A stretch of DNA of 64,000 nt from Candidatus Leptovillus gracilis (lineage in GTDB: Bacteria > Chloroflexota > Anaerolineae > Promineifilales > Promineifilaceae), in the NCBI GenBank assembly GCA_016716065.1, contig JADJXA010000005.1, positions 124,001 to 188,000 of the forward strand. Reading direction: 5' to 3'. The position numbers and the translations under genes are program-made. The notes under the pieces are model-generated. The model made no database searches. It saw nothing but the letters and a program-made list of their open reading frames with translations, and was not told the origin of the DNA. Positions 47,182-56,552 of this stretch are shown piece after piece. The first letter of the stretch is position 1, and every line of letters begins with the position of its first letter.

Positions 47182-47745
47182 ATGGTAGACGTTTCAATAC
47201 ATAGTCACAACTTAGAGGTTACACAAAGGCTTGAGAATTATGTGGAGAAGAAAACGGAACGGTTAGACCGGTATATGCCCAATCTAACCGAAATCCAGGT
47301 GGATCTCAGTACCGAAAACACACGCAGCGCCGTAGAGCGGCAGGTGGCTCAGATTACGGTTCGTGATGATCGTGGCACGATCTTGCGGGCTGAAGAACGC
47401 AGCAGCGATATTTTTGCCGCTATTGATTCCGTAGTAGATAAGCTGTACCAGCAAATCAAACGGTATCGTGGTAAGCGGCAGCGGCGTTGGCGCGGTACCG
47501 GCAGTGAAGAGCAATGGGTAGGTGAACCTTTGCCGGTGGAGGAAGAAGAGGATTCTGCCGAACAGACGATTGTGCGCTATAAGCGATTTGCGCTGCAGCC
47601 GATGGCTACTGAAGAGGCGATTGAGCAAATGGAGTTGCTGGGGCATGATTTCTTTGTTTTCTTTAATGCGGAAGTGGAGGCTATTAACGTGCTTTACCGG
47701 CGCCGGGATGGCAACTATGGCATGTTGCAGCCGGAACTAGACTAA
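47182..47745 (+). CDS. hpf: Long-form ribosome hibernation promoting factor
   Basis: 187 residues. N-terminal RaiA/YfiA domain (SIHSHNLEVTQRLENYVEKK, VDLSTENTRSAVERQVAQITV, LRAEERSSDIFAAIDSVVDKLYQQIKR), an acidic linker and a C-terminal dimerisation domain (VRYKRFALQPMATEEAIEQMELLGHDFFVFFN...VLYRRRDGNYGML). Long HPF pairs 70S ribosomes into inactive 100S dimers in stationary phase. A strong terminator follows the stop. Confidence 0.95.
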   Translation: MVDVSIHSHNLEVTQRLENYVEKKTERLDRYMPNLTEIQVDLSTENTRSAVERQVAQITVRDDRGTILRAEERSSDIFAAIDSVVDKLYQQIKRYRGKRQRRWRGTGSEEQWVGEPLPVEEEEDSAEQTIVRYKRFALQPMATEEAIEQMELLGHDFFVFFNAEVEAINVLYRRRDGNYGMLQPELD

Positions 47746-47760
47746 GTTGAAGATGTAAGC

Positions 47761-47803
47761 AAAGCTCCCTCATTCTTTATAGGGAATGAGGGAGCTTTGT
47801 TTG
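47761..47803 (+). terminator. Terminator after hpf
   Basis: AAAGCTCCCTCATTC (47761-47775) and GAATGAGGGAGCTTT (47784-47798), a perfect 15-bp stem followed by GTTTG. Only 12 bases separate it from the ATG of the phosphatase gene. Confidence 0.9.
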
Positions 47804-47814
47804 TTGTGGATGTC

Positions 47815-48309
47815 ATGGCGCATATTTTGGTTGTTTGTACGGCAAATATCTGTCGCTCGCCGGTGGCGGCGGCTTTGCTGCGGGACCGCTTGCAGAAACG
47901 AGGACTGACAGATTGGGTGGTACGTTCGGCGGGGACGTGGGCGCAGGAGAAGCAAAGCGCGTCGCGTTATAGTGTGGAATTGACGGCCGTGCGTGGGTTA
48001 GATATTTCTGACCATCAATCAGAAATGGTTGGTGGGCAGCATTTGAAGGCGGCTGATCTGGTGCTTTGTATGGAAACGGGGCACGCGGAGGCGCTGCGCA
48101 TTGAATTCCCCGGAGCCGCGCACAAGATTTATTTGATAAGCGAGATGACGGGCAAACGCTACAGCATCAGCGACCCCTACGGCCGTTCCCGAAACGCTTA
48201 TGAATCTATGGTAACTGAACTGGCAGACATCATAGACGCCGGGCTAGACGAGATCATCGCTAAAGCGCAGGCGGTCGCCTCAACCCATCAGCCTACCAGC
48301 CTTCAATGA
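47815..48309 (+). CDS. Low-molecular-weight protein tyrosine phosphatase
   Basis: 164 residues from ATG at 47815. The P-loop C-x5-R is at VCTANICRSP (residues 7-16), and the general acid Asp is in SDPYGRSRNAYE near 120. Related to arsenate reductase and YwlE-type arginine phosphatases; the Thr in the loop (CTANICR) is compatible with the YwlE group, which removes phosphate from arginine. The start is directly behind the hpf terminator, so it needs its own promoter or readthrough. Its end overlaps the converging HNH gene by 17 bases. Confidence 0.88.
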   Translation: MAHILVVCTANICRSPVAAALLRDRLQKRGLTDWVVRSAGTWAQEKQSASRYSVELTAVRGLDISDHQSEMVGGQHLKAADLVLCMETGHAEALRIEFPGAAHKIYLISEMTGKRYSISDPYGRSRNAYESMVTELADIIDAGLDEIIAKAQAVASTHQPTSLQ

Positions 48310-48814
48310 ACGCGGCCCATTCCTGATGGGTTTCCAGATGAGAACCAAAACGGTAAACGGCCGTTGGCGTCGGCTCCGTTGGCTGACGATGCAGCGTCAT
48401 GCTGATTTCATCCGTCAGTTTCCCTCCCTTCTGACGATTACAGGCTGGACAGGCGGCAACCAGATTATCCCACGAGTGCGGCCCCCCCAAATGGCGCGGC
48501 ACAACATGATCAATGGTCAGATGGCGCGACTTTCGGCCGCAATATTGGCAGGTATAATTATCGCGCCGCAAGATTTCCCGCTTAGACAAGGCAATACGTG
48601 GCCGCGGACGCCTGATCATGGCGCTCAGTTTAATAACAGAGGGGATTTCAAACTCGGCCGTGCTGGTGCGTAAATAACCACGGCCGTTTAAGATAATTTC
48701 CGCTTTGCCAGCCAAGACTAACGCCAGCGCTCGTTTTGTGTTGCAGACGTGTAGGGGTTCAAAGTTCACATTGAGCAAGAGCACCGGCTCGTGCAAAAGT
48801 TCCTCTTTACTCAT
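48293..48814 (-). CDS. HNH endonuclease family protein
   Basis: 173 residues from ATG at 48814. The nuclease motif has CQYCGRKSRHLTIDHVVPRHLGG and NLVAACPACNRQKGG: two CxxC pairs plus the DH and N of the HNH site. The N-terminal 80 residues (VLLLNVNFEPLHVCNTKRALALVLAGKAE) are the conserved extension of a chromosomal HNH group found in many Chloroflexota, cyanobacteria and actinobacteria, with no known role. It is not in a mobile setting here. Confidence 0.9.
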   Translation of the reverse strand: MSKEELLHEPVLLLNVNFEPLHVCNTKRALALVLAGKAEIILNGRGYLRTSTAEFEIPSVIKLSAMIRRPRPRIALSKREILRRDNYTCQYCGRKSRHLTIDHVVPRHLGGPHSWDNLVAACPACNRQKGGKLTDEISMTLHRQPTEPTPTAVYRFGSHLETHQEWAAFIEGW

Positions 48815-48905
48815 GACGCAAGCAGTATACATGGGATAAAAAGAGGCGTCAATCCCACAGCTTGTGGGCTTGAGTTAAAAATTCGTTAAGAGATGGTTAA
48901 CTCAT

Positions 48906-49661
48906 ATGTTAAGAAACGATTTGCTCTCTTACCTGGATGCTTATTTGCGTCTGGCTGAATTTAAAGACTACGGGCCTCAGGGTTTGCAGGTAGAAGCCAG
49001 CGGCGAAGTGATCCGCAAAATTGCGCTGTCGGTGGATACTGCGCCGCCAGTGATTGCCGCGGCGGCCGATTGGGGCGCGGATATGCTGCTGGTGCATCAT
49101 GGCATTTTGTGGCGCACGGTGGAACGGCTGGCCGGGCCGTTGGGGCGGCGGGTGCGGCTGCTGCTGCAACACGACATTCATCTATATGCCGCCCATTTGG
49201 CACTGGATGGTCATCCAGAGGTGGGAAACAACGCGGTCCTGGCGCGCCTGTTGGATGTGACGATAGATGGCTGGTGGTGCGCGCCCATGGGACTGCCGAT
49301 TGGCGTGTGGGGACAGGCAGCAACCGCACCCACCCTGCCCCAATTTGTGCAAACCATCGAAGAGCAGTTGTCCACCACCGCCCGCGTGCTGGCCCATGGG
49401 CCACAAACTGTCTCCCAGGTCGCCATCATCTCCGGCTTCGGCGCGGATGAAGTCCACGAAGCCAAAGCGCTGGGCTGCGACACGCTGCTGACCGGCGAAA
49501 CCTCCCACGCCAACTATTGGGCCGCCGCCGATTATGGCCTGAACGTCATTTACGCCGGCCATTACGCCACGGAAACGGTGGGTGTGCAGGCGCTGGGTCA
49601 GCATCTAGCGGAAAATTTCGGGCTGGAAGCGAAGTTTTTTGATTTTCCGACGGCCATGTAA
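48906..49661 (+). CDS. NIF3/DUF34 family metal-binding protein
   Basis: 251 residues, short form of the family often named GTP cyclohydrolase 1 type 2. Dinuclear metal ligands are visible in MLLVHHGILW (two His near 62-63), the DIHLYAAHLALD segment near 100, and GHYATETVGVQAL near 222. Function is debated: metal chaperone or insertase rather than cyclohydrolase is one proposal. ACGGCCGTT follows the stop codon directly. Confidence 0.9.
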   Translation: MLRNDLLSYLDAYLRLAEFKDYGPQGLQVEASGEVIRKIALSVDTAPPVIAAAADWGADMLLVHHGILWRTVERLAGPLGRRVRLLLQHDIHLYAAHLALDGHPEVGNNAVLARLLDVTIDGWWCAPMGLPIGVWGQAATAPTLPQFVQTIEEQLSTTARVLAHGPQTVSQVAIISGFGADEVHEAKALGCDTLLTGETSHANYWAAADYGLNVIYAGHYATETVGVQALGQHLAENFGLEAKFFDFPTAM

Positions 49662-49734
49662 CGGCCGTTGCCCATTGTTTTATACTTGAGCGTGTAACAT
49701 CACGTATACTTCCCACACCCACAAAGGAGAAACC

Positions 49735-50916
49735 ATGAGTAACCACCGAACCGATTGGATTTCTGACGAGATAGCCGGGCTAAAAGAGGCCGGTTTGTTT
49801 AACGTGATTCGTACCATAGACTCGCCGATGGATGCGCGGGTGGTGATAGACGGCCGTTACCTGCTCAACTTCTGCGCCAACAATTACCTGGGACTGGCAA
49901 ACCACCCCCGCCTGCGCCACGCGGCGCAGCAGGCCATCGAAACTCACGGCATCGGTCCAGGCGCGGTGCGCAGCATTGCCGGAACCATGTCCTGGCATGT
50001 GGAATTGGAACGCCGCCTGGCCGAATTTAAACGAGCCGCCGCCTGCATCACCTTCCAGAGCGGTTTTGCCGCCAACATCGCCACCCTGCCAGCGCTGGTG
50101 GGGCGCGGCGACGTGATTTTTTCCGACGAATTGAACCACGCCAGCATTATTGATGGTTCGCGCCTCAGCCGGGCCGACGTGGTGCGCTACGCCCACAACG
50201 ATGTGGACGATTTGCGCCGCAAAATAGAGGCAACCACCGAATACGGCCGTCGCCTCATCGTCACCGACGGCGTGTTTAGCATGGATGGCGATATCGCCCC
50301 GCTGGACAAAATCTGTGACGTAGCCAACGAGTATGACATCTTACTGATGGTAGACGACGCCCACGGCGAAGGTGTGTTGGGCGAAGGTGGGCGGGGCATT
50401 GTGGACCATTTTGGGCTGCACGGCCGTGTAGACGTAGAAGTTGGCACCCTGAGCAAAGCGTTTGGCGTAGTCGGCGGGTTGGTCGCCGGGCGACAAGAGA
50501 TTATAGATTGGCTGCGACAGCGGGGACGGCCGTTCCTCTTCTCCAGCGCCATGACCGTGCCCGACGCCGCCGCCTGCCTGGAAGCCGTCAACGTCTTACA
50601 AGAATCCACCGCCCTGGTAGACAAACTATGGGCCAACGCCAAACTCTTCAAAGAAGCCATGCAATCCTTCGGCTTCGACACCGGCCACAGCCAAACCCCC
50701 ATCGTGCCCATCATGCTGGGCGAAGCCAAACTAGCCCAGGCGTTCAGCCGCCGCCTCTTTGAAGAAGGCGTGTTCGCCATGGCTATTGGCTACCCCACCG
50801 TGCCCCAGGGCAAAGCGCGCATCCGCGTGATGAACTCCGCGGCCCACAGCCCCACCGACCTGGAAGAAGCGCTAGAAATCTTCCGGCGCGTCGGCAAAGA
50901 GATGGCGGTGATCTAA
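49735..50916 (+). CDS. kbl: Glycine C-acetyltransferase / alpha-oxoamine synthase
   Basis: 393 residues, PLP-dependent alpha-oxoamine synthase. Motifs: [16 protein letters not shown] at ~42, [42 protein letters not shown], and the PLP lysine in [12 protein letters not shown] near 240. Closest in pattern to 2-amino-3-ketobutyrate CoA ligase (threonine to glycine), but KBL and 8-amino-7-oxononanoate synthase are hard to separate and some enzymes do both. AAAGGAG before ATG, terminator after. No threonine dehydrogenase or biotin gene is adjacent. Confidence 0.85.
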   Translation: MSNHRTDWISDEIAGLKEAGLFNVIRTIDSPMDARVVIDGRYLLNFCANNYLGLANHPRLRHAAQQAIETHGIGPGAVRSIAGTMSWHVELERRLAEFKRAAACITFQSGFAANIATLPALVGRGDVIFSDELNHASIIDGSRLSRADVVRYAHNDVDDLRRKIEATTEYGRRLIVTDGVFSMDGDIAPLDKICDVANEYDILLMVDDAHGEGVLGEGGRGIVDHFGLHGRVDVEVGTLSKAFGVVGGLVAGRQEIIDWLRQRGRPFLFSSAMTVPDAAACLEAVNVLQESTALVDKLWANAKLFKEAMQSFGFDTGHSQTPIVPIMLGEAKLAQAFSRRLFEEGVFAMAIGYPTVPQGKARIRVMNSAAHSPTDLEEALEIFRRVGKEMAVI

Positions 50917-50949
50917 CCACCAGCCTGACAGCCGCTGCCAGACAAACAA

Positions 50950-50989
50950 AACGCCGCCATTGAGTTTGCAACCCAATGGCGGCGTTTTT
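50950..50989. terminator. Bidirectional terminator
   Basis: AACGCCGCCATTG (50950-50962) and CAATGGCGGCGTT (50974-50986) with A run before and T run after, between the converging kbl and the 51011-51376 gene. Confidence 0.9.
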
Positions 50990-51010
50990 ATCCTCATCAA
51001 AGAAGTACAG

Positions 51011-51376
51011 TTATTGTTTCAGCAGCCCATTGCCATTGGCGCTGTACCCATTGCTGCGCATCTGCAATTCGTCCAAAAAAGCCTGACGCAAATTCTGGTT
51101 GGTAATAAGCTTCTGGAAAAAAGCCGGATAATTCGCCCCAATATCCACACCCTTTAACACAGCCTGAACCACAATCAACAGCCACTCTGCATCTTCGTCG
51201 GTTAAAGCCGGCGCGTGCCAGCGCGAGCCAGGCAAAAGGGCTAAAAATTCATCGCCGGCTTCTGGCCAGACGTTGAGCGCCAACAGTTTCTGCCGTAGAT
51301 CGGCCACATCAGCTTTAAGAGGAGCGTTGTGTTTGGATTGTCTTAAAACGGGGGTTAAAGCCGGGTCTATTATCAT
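51011..51376 (-). CDS. Hypothetical protein, mostly helical
   Basis: 121 residues, not recognised. A proline-poor, helical sequence with the segment EDAEWLLIVVQAVLKGVDIG near 60-79 and NYPAFFQKLITNQNLRQAFLDEL near 82-104, ending NGYSANGNGLLKQ. No membrane segment or catalytic motif. Isolated between converging kbl and the MBL gene; 173 bases lie between it and the latter. Confidence 0.65.
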   Translation of the reverse strand: MIIDPALTPVLRQSKHNAPLKADVADLRQKLLALNVWPEAGDEFLALLPGSRWHAPALTDEDAEWLLIVVQAVLKGVDIGANYPAFFQKLITNQNLRQAFLDELQMRSNGYSANGNGLLKQ

Positions 51377-51549
51377 TTTGTCTGCCCTTTACCCAGAGAT
51401 TGCTGCGGTAGTAAATTCAAATATCACCCCCTGAATGGTGGGGCATAGGTGTACTATAACAAACTTACCGGCGTAAAGGGGATAGGAATCTTGGACTATG
51501 TAAATCTCCAGGTTCCTGGCCATTGGGGAGCGCCAGGAACCTGGAGCCG

Positions 51550-52959
51550 CTAAAACGAAAAAGCTTGCCCTAATTCAGGCACAAAAACGTTGGGCAAACC
51601 CTGCTCCTGCTGCAAAGCGGCGGCAAACGAGAAAGACGCTTCTTCTTCGCCGTGGACGATGAAGGTGTGGTGAGGGCGCGTTTGCAGATGGCCGGTCCAC
51701 TGGAGCAGTTCTTTGCGGTCGGCGTGGGCGCTGAAGCCGTTGATGGTCTCGACTTGCGCTTTAAGCTGGTATTCCTCGCCAAATATTTTCACCTGGGGCT
51801 GTCTTTCCACCAAGCGACGGCCGAGTGTGTTGGCTGCCTGCCAGCCGACGATGAGGATGGTGTTGCGCGGGTCTTCGACGTTGTTTTTCAGGTGATGCAA
51901 AATGCGACCAGCTTCGGCCATGCCGCTGGCGCTGATGATGATGGCCGGTTCACGCAAGAAGTTCAGCTCTTTGGATTCGCTTGTGGAACGGGTGTAGCGC
52001 ATCATATCGAAACCAAAGGGGTCGTTGCCCCGACTAGAGAGCATAAACTGAGCGATTTCTTCATCATAGGCTTCCGGGTGCAAGCGGTAGATGCCGGTGG
52101 CGTCTATGGCTAATGGGCTGTCTACGTAAATGGGCAAATTGGGCGGGATGTCTCGCGATTGGACCAATTGGTGAAGCCGGTACACCAGCTCTTGGGTACG
52201 GCCGACGGCAAAAGCCGGTACGATGACTTTGCCGCCACGAGCATAGGTCTCGTTGATGATTCTTTCCAGTTTGTTGTTGGCTTCTTCCAGTTTAGCGTGT
52301 AGGCGGTTGCCGTAGGTGCTTTCGATGATGAGGACGTCGGCGCGATCCAGAAAGGTGGGGTCGCGCAAGATGGGGCGGTCTGGCCGGCCCAGGTCGCCGC
52401 TGAAAACCAGCCGCACATCTTGCCGACTTTTTTCATCTTCCACGTCTAACACGACGATGGCCGAGCCGAGGATATGCCCGGCGTCATAGAACGTAAGGCT
52501 AACGCCGGGAAAGAGGTTGTAGCGCCGTTCATAGCCAATGCCGATGAATTGTCTCAGGCTCTCGACAACATCTTCCAGATCATAATAGGGTTCGAGGGGC
52601 GGCTGGTTTTTGCGTTCGCGCTTTTTATTCAGGTATTCGAGATCCTGGCTTTGGATTTTGGCGCTGTCGCGCAGCATGATGGCGCACAGGTCGCGGGTGG
52701 CGTAGGTGCAGACAATATCGCCCCGGAAACCGTTTTTGACCAGATTAGGCACGTTGCCGCTGTGGTCTATGTGGGCGTGGGAGAGTACCAGCACATCCAC
52801 ACTGCTGGCGTCGTAGGGGAGGTGTTGGTTGCGCCGGTAGCTTTCCTGGCGCGAACCCTGGTATAGGCCGCAGTCGAGGAGAATTTTACGGCCGTTTACC
52901 GTAACAAGATGCTGCGAACCGGTGACTGTGCGCACTGCGCCATAAAATTGAATGTCCAT
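51550..52959 (-). CDS. MBL-fold/beta-CASP RNA-processing exonuclease-like protein
   Basis: 469 residues from ATG at 52959. Metallo-beta-lactamase core with LSHAHIDHSG near 59-68, DAGHILGSAI near 160 and FSGDLGR near 184; beta-CASP domain with the VDSPLAIDAT and PAIIISASGMAEAGRILHHL motifs; C-terminal RMMBL segment GFSAHADRKELLQW. This is the YsgB/CPSF73-like group that cuts RNA, close to RNase J but shorter. It lies beside RNase D, so the two may form an RNA-processing pair. The substrate is not known. Confidence 0.9.
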   Translation of the reverse strand: MDIQFYGAVRTVTGSQHLVTVNGRKILLDCGLYQGSRQESYRRNQHLPYDASSVDVLVLSHAHIDHSGNVPNLVKNGFRGDIVCTYATRDLCAIMLRDSAKIQSQDLEYLNKKRERKNQPPLEPYYDLEDVVESLRQFIGIGYERRYNLFPGVSLTFYDAGHILGSAIVVLDVEDEKSRQDVRLVFSGDLGRPDRPILRDPTFLDRADVLIIESTYGNRLHAKLEEANNKLERIINETYARGGKVIVPAFAVGRTQELVYRLHQLVQSRDIPPNLPIYVDSPLAIDATGIYRLHPEAYDEEIAQFMLSSRGNDPFGFDMMRYTRSTSESKELNFLREPAIIISASGMAEAGRILHHLKNNVEDPRNTILIVGWQAANTLGRRLVERQPQVKIFGEEYQLKAQVETINGFSAHADRKELLQWTGHLQTRPHHTFIVHGEEEASFSFAAALQQEQGLPNVFVPELGQAFSF

Positions 52960-52986
52960 AACATCCTCCCGAAACGCCAACAGGTT

Positions 52987-54201
52987 TTATTGTTTGTGAT
53001 TGGTCAGCAGTTTAAGAATGTCACTGCCATAAGTCTGACAACGCCAGTGGCCCATCTCCGACAGTTGAGCCAATTCCTCCAGTGTGCGCGGGTTGCGCCG
53101 GGCAATCGCCCACAACGCCTCGCGGCTGAGAATGACGTCGGATTCCACGCCCCGTTTTTGGGCGCAATGTTTGCGCCAGTTATGCAATTTTTCGTAGCGG
53201 CACAAAATGTCTTCAGACGGACGCGACGGCCGTTTGGGTTGCTGTGGCGCCGGGGCAGCCTGATTCTCCGCCACAATTTGCAGCAGGGTTCGGCCATAGC
53301 GCTGAACCTGGCTGGCAGACATGCCGTACACCTGTGATAAATCACGGACATTTCGCGGTTTTTGCCGGGCTATTTCCAGCAGGGTGCGGTCGGAAAAAAC
53401 TTTGAACAGCGGTTGGTTGCGGCGCTGCGCTTCCTGATCGCGATAAATGGTGAGGGCTTTTAGAATGGCGCGTTGTTCACCGCCCAGTTCATGGACGCCA
53501 TGGATGGTCCAGAAACCATCGGGGTCAAAGTCGTGGTTGCCGGGTTGGACCCTGGTCTGGTCCAGGAAGATTTCCTGGGCTTCGGTCAGGCGGTTGGCGG
53601 CTGCCAGTTGGCTGCCCAGAAAATCACGCAGCTGCAGCAGGTGATGGGTATCGTGCTGGGCGTAAATGAGTTGGGCGGGGGTTAACGGCCGTTTACACCA
53701 GTTAGATTTTTGGTACTGTTTATCCAACTGCACATCGAACAGTTGGGTCAATAAGCTGGCTAATCCATACTGTTTGTAACCGAGGATGCGCGCCGCCCAC
53801 ATCGTATCAAACAGGTTATTCAGTTCCCAACTGTATTCCCGCTTCAAAAGAATCAGGTCATATTCAGCGGCGTGGAATACTTTTTCAACGGCCGTATCCA
53901 CCAGCAGTTCACCCAACCCACTCAGGTCCAGTTTAGCCACCGGATCAATGATATAGTCGTGCGTCGGAATGGAAATCTGAATCAGGCACACCCGCTCCCG
54001 GTAGGCGTACATGCTGTTGGCTTCCAGATCAATGGAAAAACGAGGCTCTTGTTGAAGGGCGGCAAGGCACGCTTGCCAGGCGGTTGGTGTGGTAATCAGT
54101 TGGTGGGGTGGCAACGGCACAAACAATCTCCGTGTATTGCATTTGCTAGATTGATGATGGATGGCATGATCTACTGCAAAATTTACCATCCCAAAACTCA
54201 A
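52987..54201 (-). CDS. rnd: Ribonuclease D-like 3'-5' exonuclease with two HRDC domains
   Basis: 404 residues. DEDD exonuclease: FSIDLEANSMYAY near 55-67 (first D and E), VFHAAEYDLILLKREY near 108, and YAQHDTHHLLQLRD near 179 with the later Asp and the Y/H site. Two HRDC domains follow (EAQRRNQPLFKVFSDRTLLEIA near 256; CRYEKLHNWRKHCAQKRGVESDVILSREAL near 335). RNase D trims tRNA and other RNA 3' ends. The start is uncertain by up to ~30 residues, because the first 30 residues are not conserved-looking. Confidence 0.9.
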   Translation of the reverse strand: MSFGMVNFAVDHAIHHQSSKCNTRRLFVPLPPHQLITTPTAWQACLAALQQEPRFSIDLEANSMYAYRERVCLIQISIPTHDYIIDPVAKLDLSGLGELLVDTAVEKVFHAAEYDLILLKREYSWELNNLFDTMWAARILGYKQYGLASLLTQLFDVQLDKQYQKSNWCKRPLTPAQLIYAQHDTHHLLQLRDFLGSQLAAANRLTEAQEIFLDQTRVQPGNHDFDPDGFWTIHGVHELGGEQRAILKALTIYRDQEAQRRNQPLFKVFSDRTLLEIARQKPRNVRDLSQVYGMSASQVQRYGRTLLQIVAENQAAPAPQQPKRPSRPSEDILCRYEKLHNWRKHCAQKRGVESDVILSREALWAIARRNPRTLEELAQLSEMGHWRCQTYGSDILKLLTNHKQ

Positions 54202-54338
54202 CTGCCATTATACCATTTGTGTCAAATAGGACGATTGGCAGCAAGGCGCGCTGCTGTTTGGCTTGTGTAATGGGCAAATTAAGAAAGACACGATACAAAT
54301 AGAAGTCATGACTTTGGACAGAGACGGAAGGCCCGGCA

Positions 54339-55592
54339 ATGAATAAGATGACCAGAGTGCTTTATATAGAAGACGACAACGACAGCCAGCGGCTGGTGTC
54401 GCGCGTATTGGGCAAGCTGGGTTACGAGGTGTTTTTGGCGGCCGATGGGCTGGAGGGGGTCACGATGGCCTGCGCTGTACGGCCGCAGTTGGTGTTAATG
54501 GACATCAACCTGCCCGGTTTAGACGGCCGTGCTGTTACCACCCGTCTGCGAAGTATGCCTCATCTGGAAAACATCCCCATCGTCGCCCTGACGGCCAACG
54601 CATCACCAGACAGCCGGGAATTGGCCCTGGCCGCCGGCTGCACCGGGTATCTGACCAAACCGATTGACGTTGATTTCTTGCCGGGACAGGTGGAGGCTTT
54701 CTTAAACGGCCGTCAACACACTCTAAACGACGACGCGCGCTGCCAGCAGCTTGAACGCCATGCTCAGGATATGGTGACACAATTAGAAGCCAAGCTGCGG
54801 GAATTGGAGGCCACCAATCAGCGCCTCTACCGACTGGATCGTTTGAAGAGTGATTTTATCACGCTGGCTTCGCATGAATTACGCACACCCCTCACCCTTG
54901 TGAATGGCTACGCCCAATTGTTAGAGATGCAGCTCCGACAGCTTCAAGAGGAAGATACGAATGGTCGGGTGGATTGGCAACGGCCGTTAACTTCGGCCGA
55001 TAAACTAAACCGGGGCATGGCCCGTCTGGCCCAGGTGGTGGATGAAATTATTGCCATCTCGCGTGTCGCTACCAACCGGCTCGATTTAGCAGTACAAGCC
55101 GTCTCTCTGGCCGAGGTAGTAGATGGGGTGGTGACCGCCTTACAGACTGTGTGCCTGGAACGGGACCTCCAGGTTCACGTCAGCAGCCTGGAAAACCTGC
55201 CACCCATTCAGGGTGACCGTGAACATTTGCAAACGGCCGTCGCCAACGTCGTTGAGAACGCCATCAAATTTACACCAGACAGCCGTGCCATCCACATTTC
55301 CGGCCAGGCACAAGAAGATGCCGTCATCCTCAACATCCAGGATTCCGGCATTGGCATTGCCCCCGCAGACCAACCATACATTTTCGACAAGTTCTACGTT
55401 GTTGGCTCCATAGACCACCACTCCAGCAGCAAGTCGTCGTTTTTGGGTGGCGGCCTGGGCGTCGGATTGGCCCTGGCCAGAGGCATTATACAGGCGCATA
55501 ACGGCCGTATCTGGGTAGAAAGCGTCGGTCAGGACTTCGACACCCTCCCCGGCAGCACCTTTCACATCCTTTTACCAATAGCCAATGGCTAA
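54339..55592 (+). CDS. Receiver-histidine kinase hybrid (REC first)
   Basis: 417 residues. Receiver domain 5-120 with Asp55 (LVLMDINLPG) and Lys107, a coiled-coil linker ~132-168 (LEAKLRELEATNQRLYRLDRL), HisKA with phospho-His179 in ASHELRTP, and HATPase_c with VVENAIKFTPDS, QDSGIGIAP and GGGLGVGLALA. There is no membrane or sensor domain, so the input is phosphorylation of its own receiver by another kinase. ATP-binding and His sites are intact. It stands alone, with no output regulator adjacent. Confidence 0.92.
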   Translation: MNKMTRVLYIEDDNDSQRLVSRVLGKLGYEVFLAADGLEGVTMACAVRPQLVLMDINLPGLDGRAVTTRLRSMPHLENIPIVALTANASPDSRELALAAGCTGYLTKPIDVDFLPGQVEAFLNGRQHTLNDDARCQQLERHAQDMVTQLEAKLRELEATNQRLYRLDRLKSDFITLASHELRTPLTLVNGYAQLLEMQLRQLQEEDTNGRVDWQRPLTSADKLNRGMARLAQVVDEIIAISRVATNRLDLAVQAVSLAEVVDGVVTALQTVCLERDLQVHVSSLENLPPIQGDREHLQTAVANVVENAIKFTPDSRAIHISGQAQEDAVILNIQDSGIGIAPADQPYIFDKFYVVGSIDHHSSSKSSFLGGGLGVGLALARGIIQAHNGRIWVESVGQDFDTLPGSTFHILLPIANG

Positions 55593-55601
55593 TGGCCACA
55601 A

Positions 55602-56552
55602 CTAATAGCTTATATACCATTCCCAAAACCGTTTCACCCCTTCGGCCACCGACACCTTTGGATCATAACCCAACAGCTGCCGCGCTTTGGTGATGTCGGC
55701 CTGGTTCAAAACAAAATCGGCCGCGTGTTTCGGTTTGTTAACCAGATTCGCCTTGGCGCCCGCCAGGGTCTCGATCATCGTCACAAAATCACGCAGCAGC
55801 GTTGGTTCGCCCCGCCCCAGGTTGATAATTTCGTAGCCCAATGGCCGGTCTAGGGCGGCCACCACGCCATCGGTCGTGTCATCCACGTAGGTCCAGTCAC
55901 GGTACATTTGCCCACCATCATACAGGGGTACCTCCGTGCCTTTGGTCACGCTGTCGGCCAGCAGATAGGCCATCATATCCGGTCGGCCGCTGGGACCATA
56001 CACCGTAAAGAAGCGCACCACTGTGAAGTTCAGCCCAAACAGGTGATGATACGAGTGCCCCAAAATTTCCGCGCCCCGTTTGGCGGCGGCATAGGGCTGC
56101 AAGACCCGGTCGCACGGGTCGGTTTCCACAAAGGGCACAACCTTACTGTTGCCGTAGACCGAGGAAGTAGAGGCAAACACAAAATTCCCTACTGTTTCAG
56201 CGGCCAACGCCGCGTCCATCAGGTTTTGTGTGCCGTTTAAGTCCACCTGCACATAAAGCGCCGGGTACTTAACGGCATTGCGCACCCCGGCCAGCGCCGC
56301 CAGGTGGGCCACCGCCTGGAACTTTTCCTCGGCAAAAATGGCGAACATCCGCTCCCGGTCGGTGATGTCGGCGGTGATCATTCTGAAATTGGCATATTGG
56401 GCCAGTTGTTGAGCACGGCCGTGTTTTCGTTCCGCGTCATAAACAATCGCGTTAAAGTTGTCCAGACCCACCACTTCATCGCCCCGCCGGGCCAATTTGG
56501 CTGCCAGATGGCTGCCGATAAAACCGGCCGCGCCGGTAACAAGCACCTTCAT
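55602..56552 (-). CDS. NAD-dependent nucleotide-sugar epimerase
   Basis: 316 residues from ATG at 56552. Extended SDR: NAD site GAAGFIGSHLAAKL at 7-20, Asp-Asn in LDNFN, catalytic Ser in STSSVYG, and YAAAK (Tyr/Lys pair) near 145. RFFTVYGPSGRPDM and RDWTYVDDTTDGVV resemble UDP-glucuronate 4-epimerase, a likely role in surface polysaccharide. Its start overlaps the end of recJ by four bases (ATGA), so it is co-expressed. Confidence 0.85.
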   Translation of the reverse strand: MKVLVTGAAGFIGSHLAAKLARRGDEVVGLDNFNAIVYDAERKHGRAQQLAQYANFRMITADITDRERMFAIFAEEKFQAVAHLAALAGVRNAVKYPALYVQVDLNGTQNLMDAALAAETVGNFVFASTSSVYGNSKVVPFVETDPCDRVLQPYAAAKRGAEILGHSYHHLFGLNFTVVRFFTVYGPSGRPDMMAYLLADSVTKGTEVPLYDGGQMYRDWTYVDDTTDGVVAALDRPLGYEIINLGRGEPTLLRDFVTMIETLAGAKANLVNKPKHAADFVLNQADITKARQLLGYDPKVSVAEGVKRFWEWYISY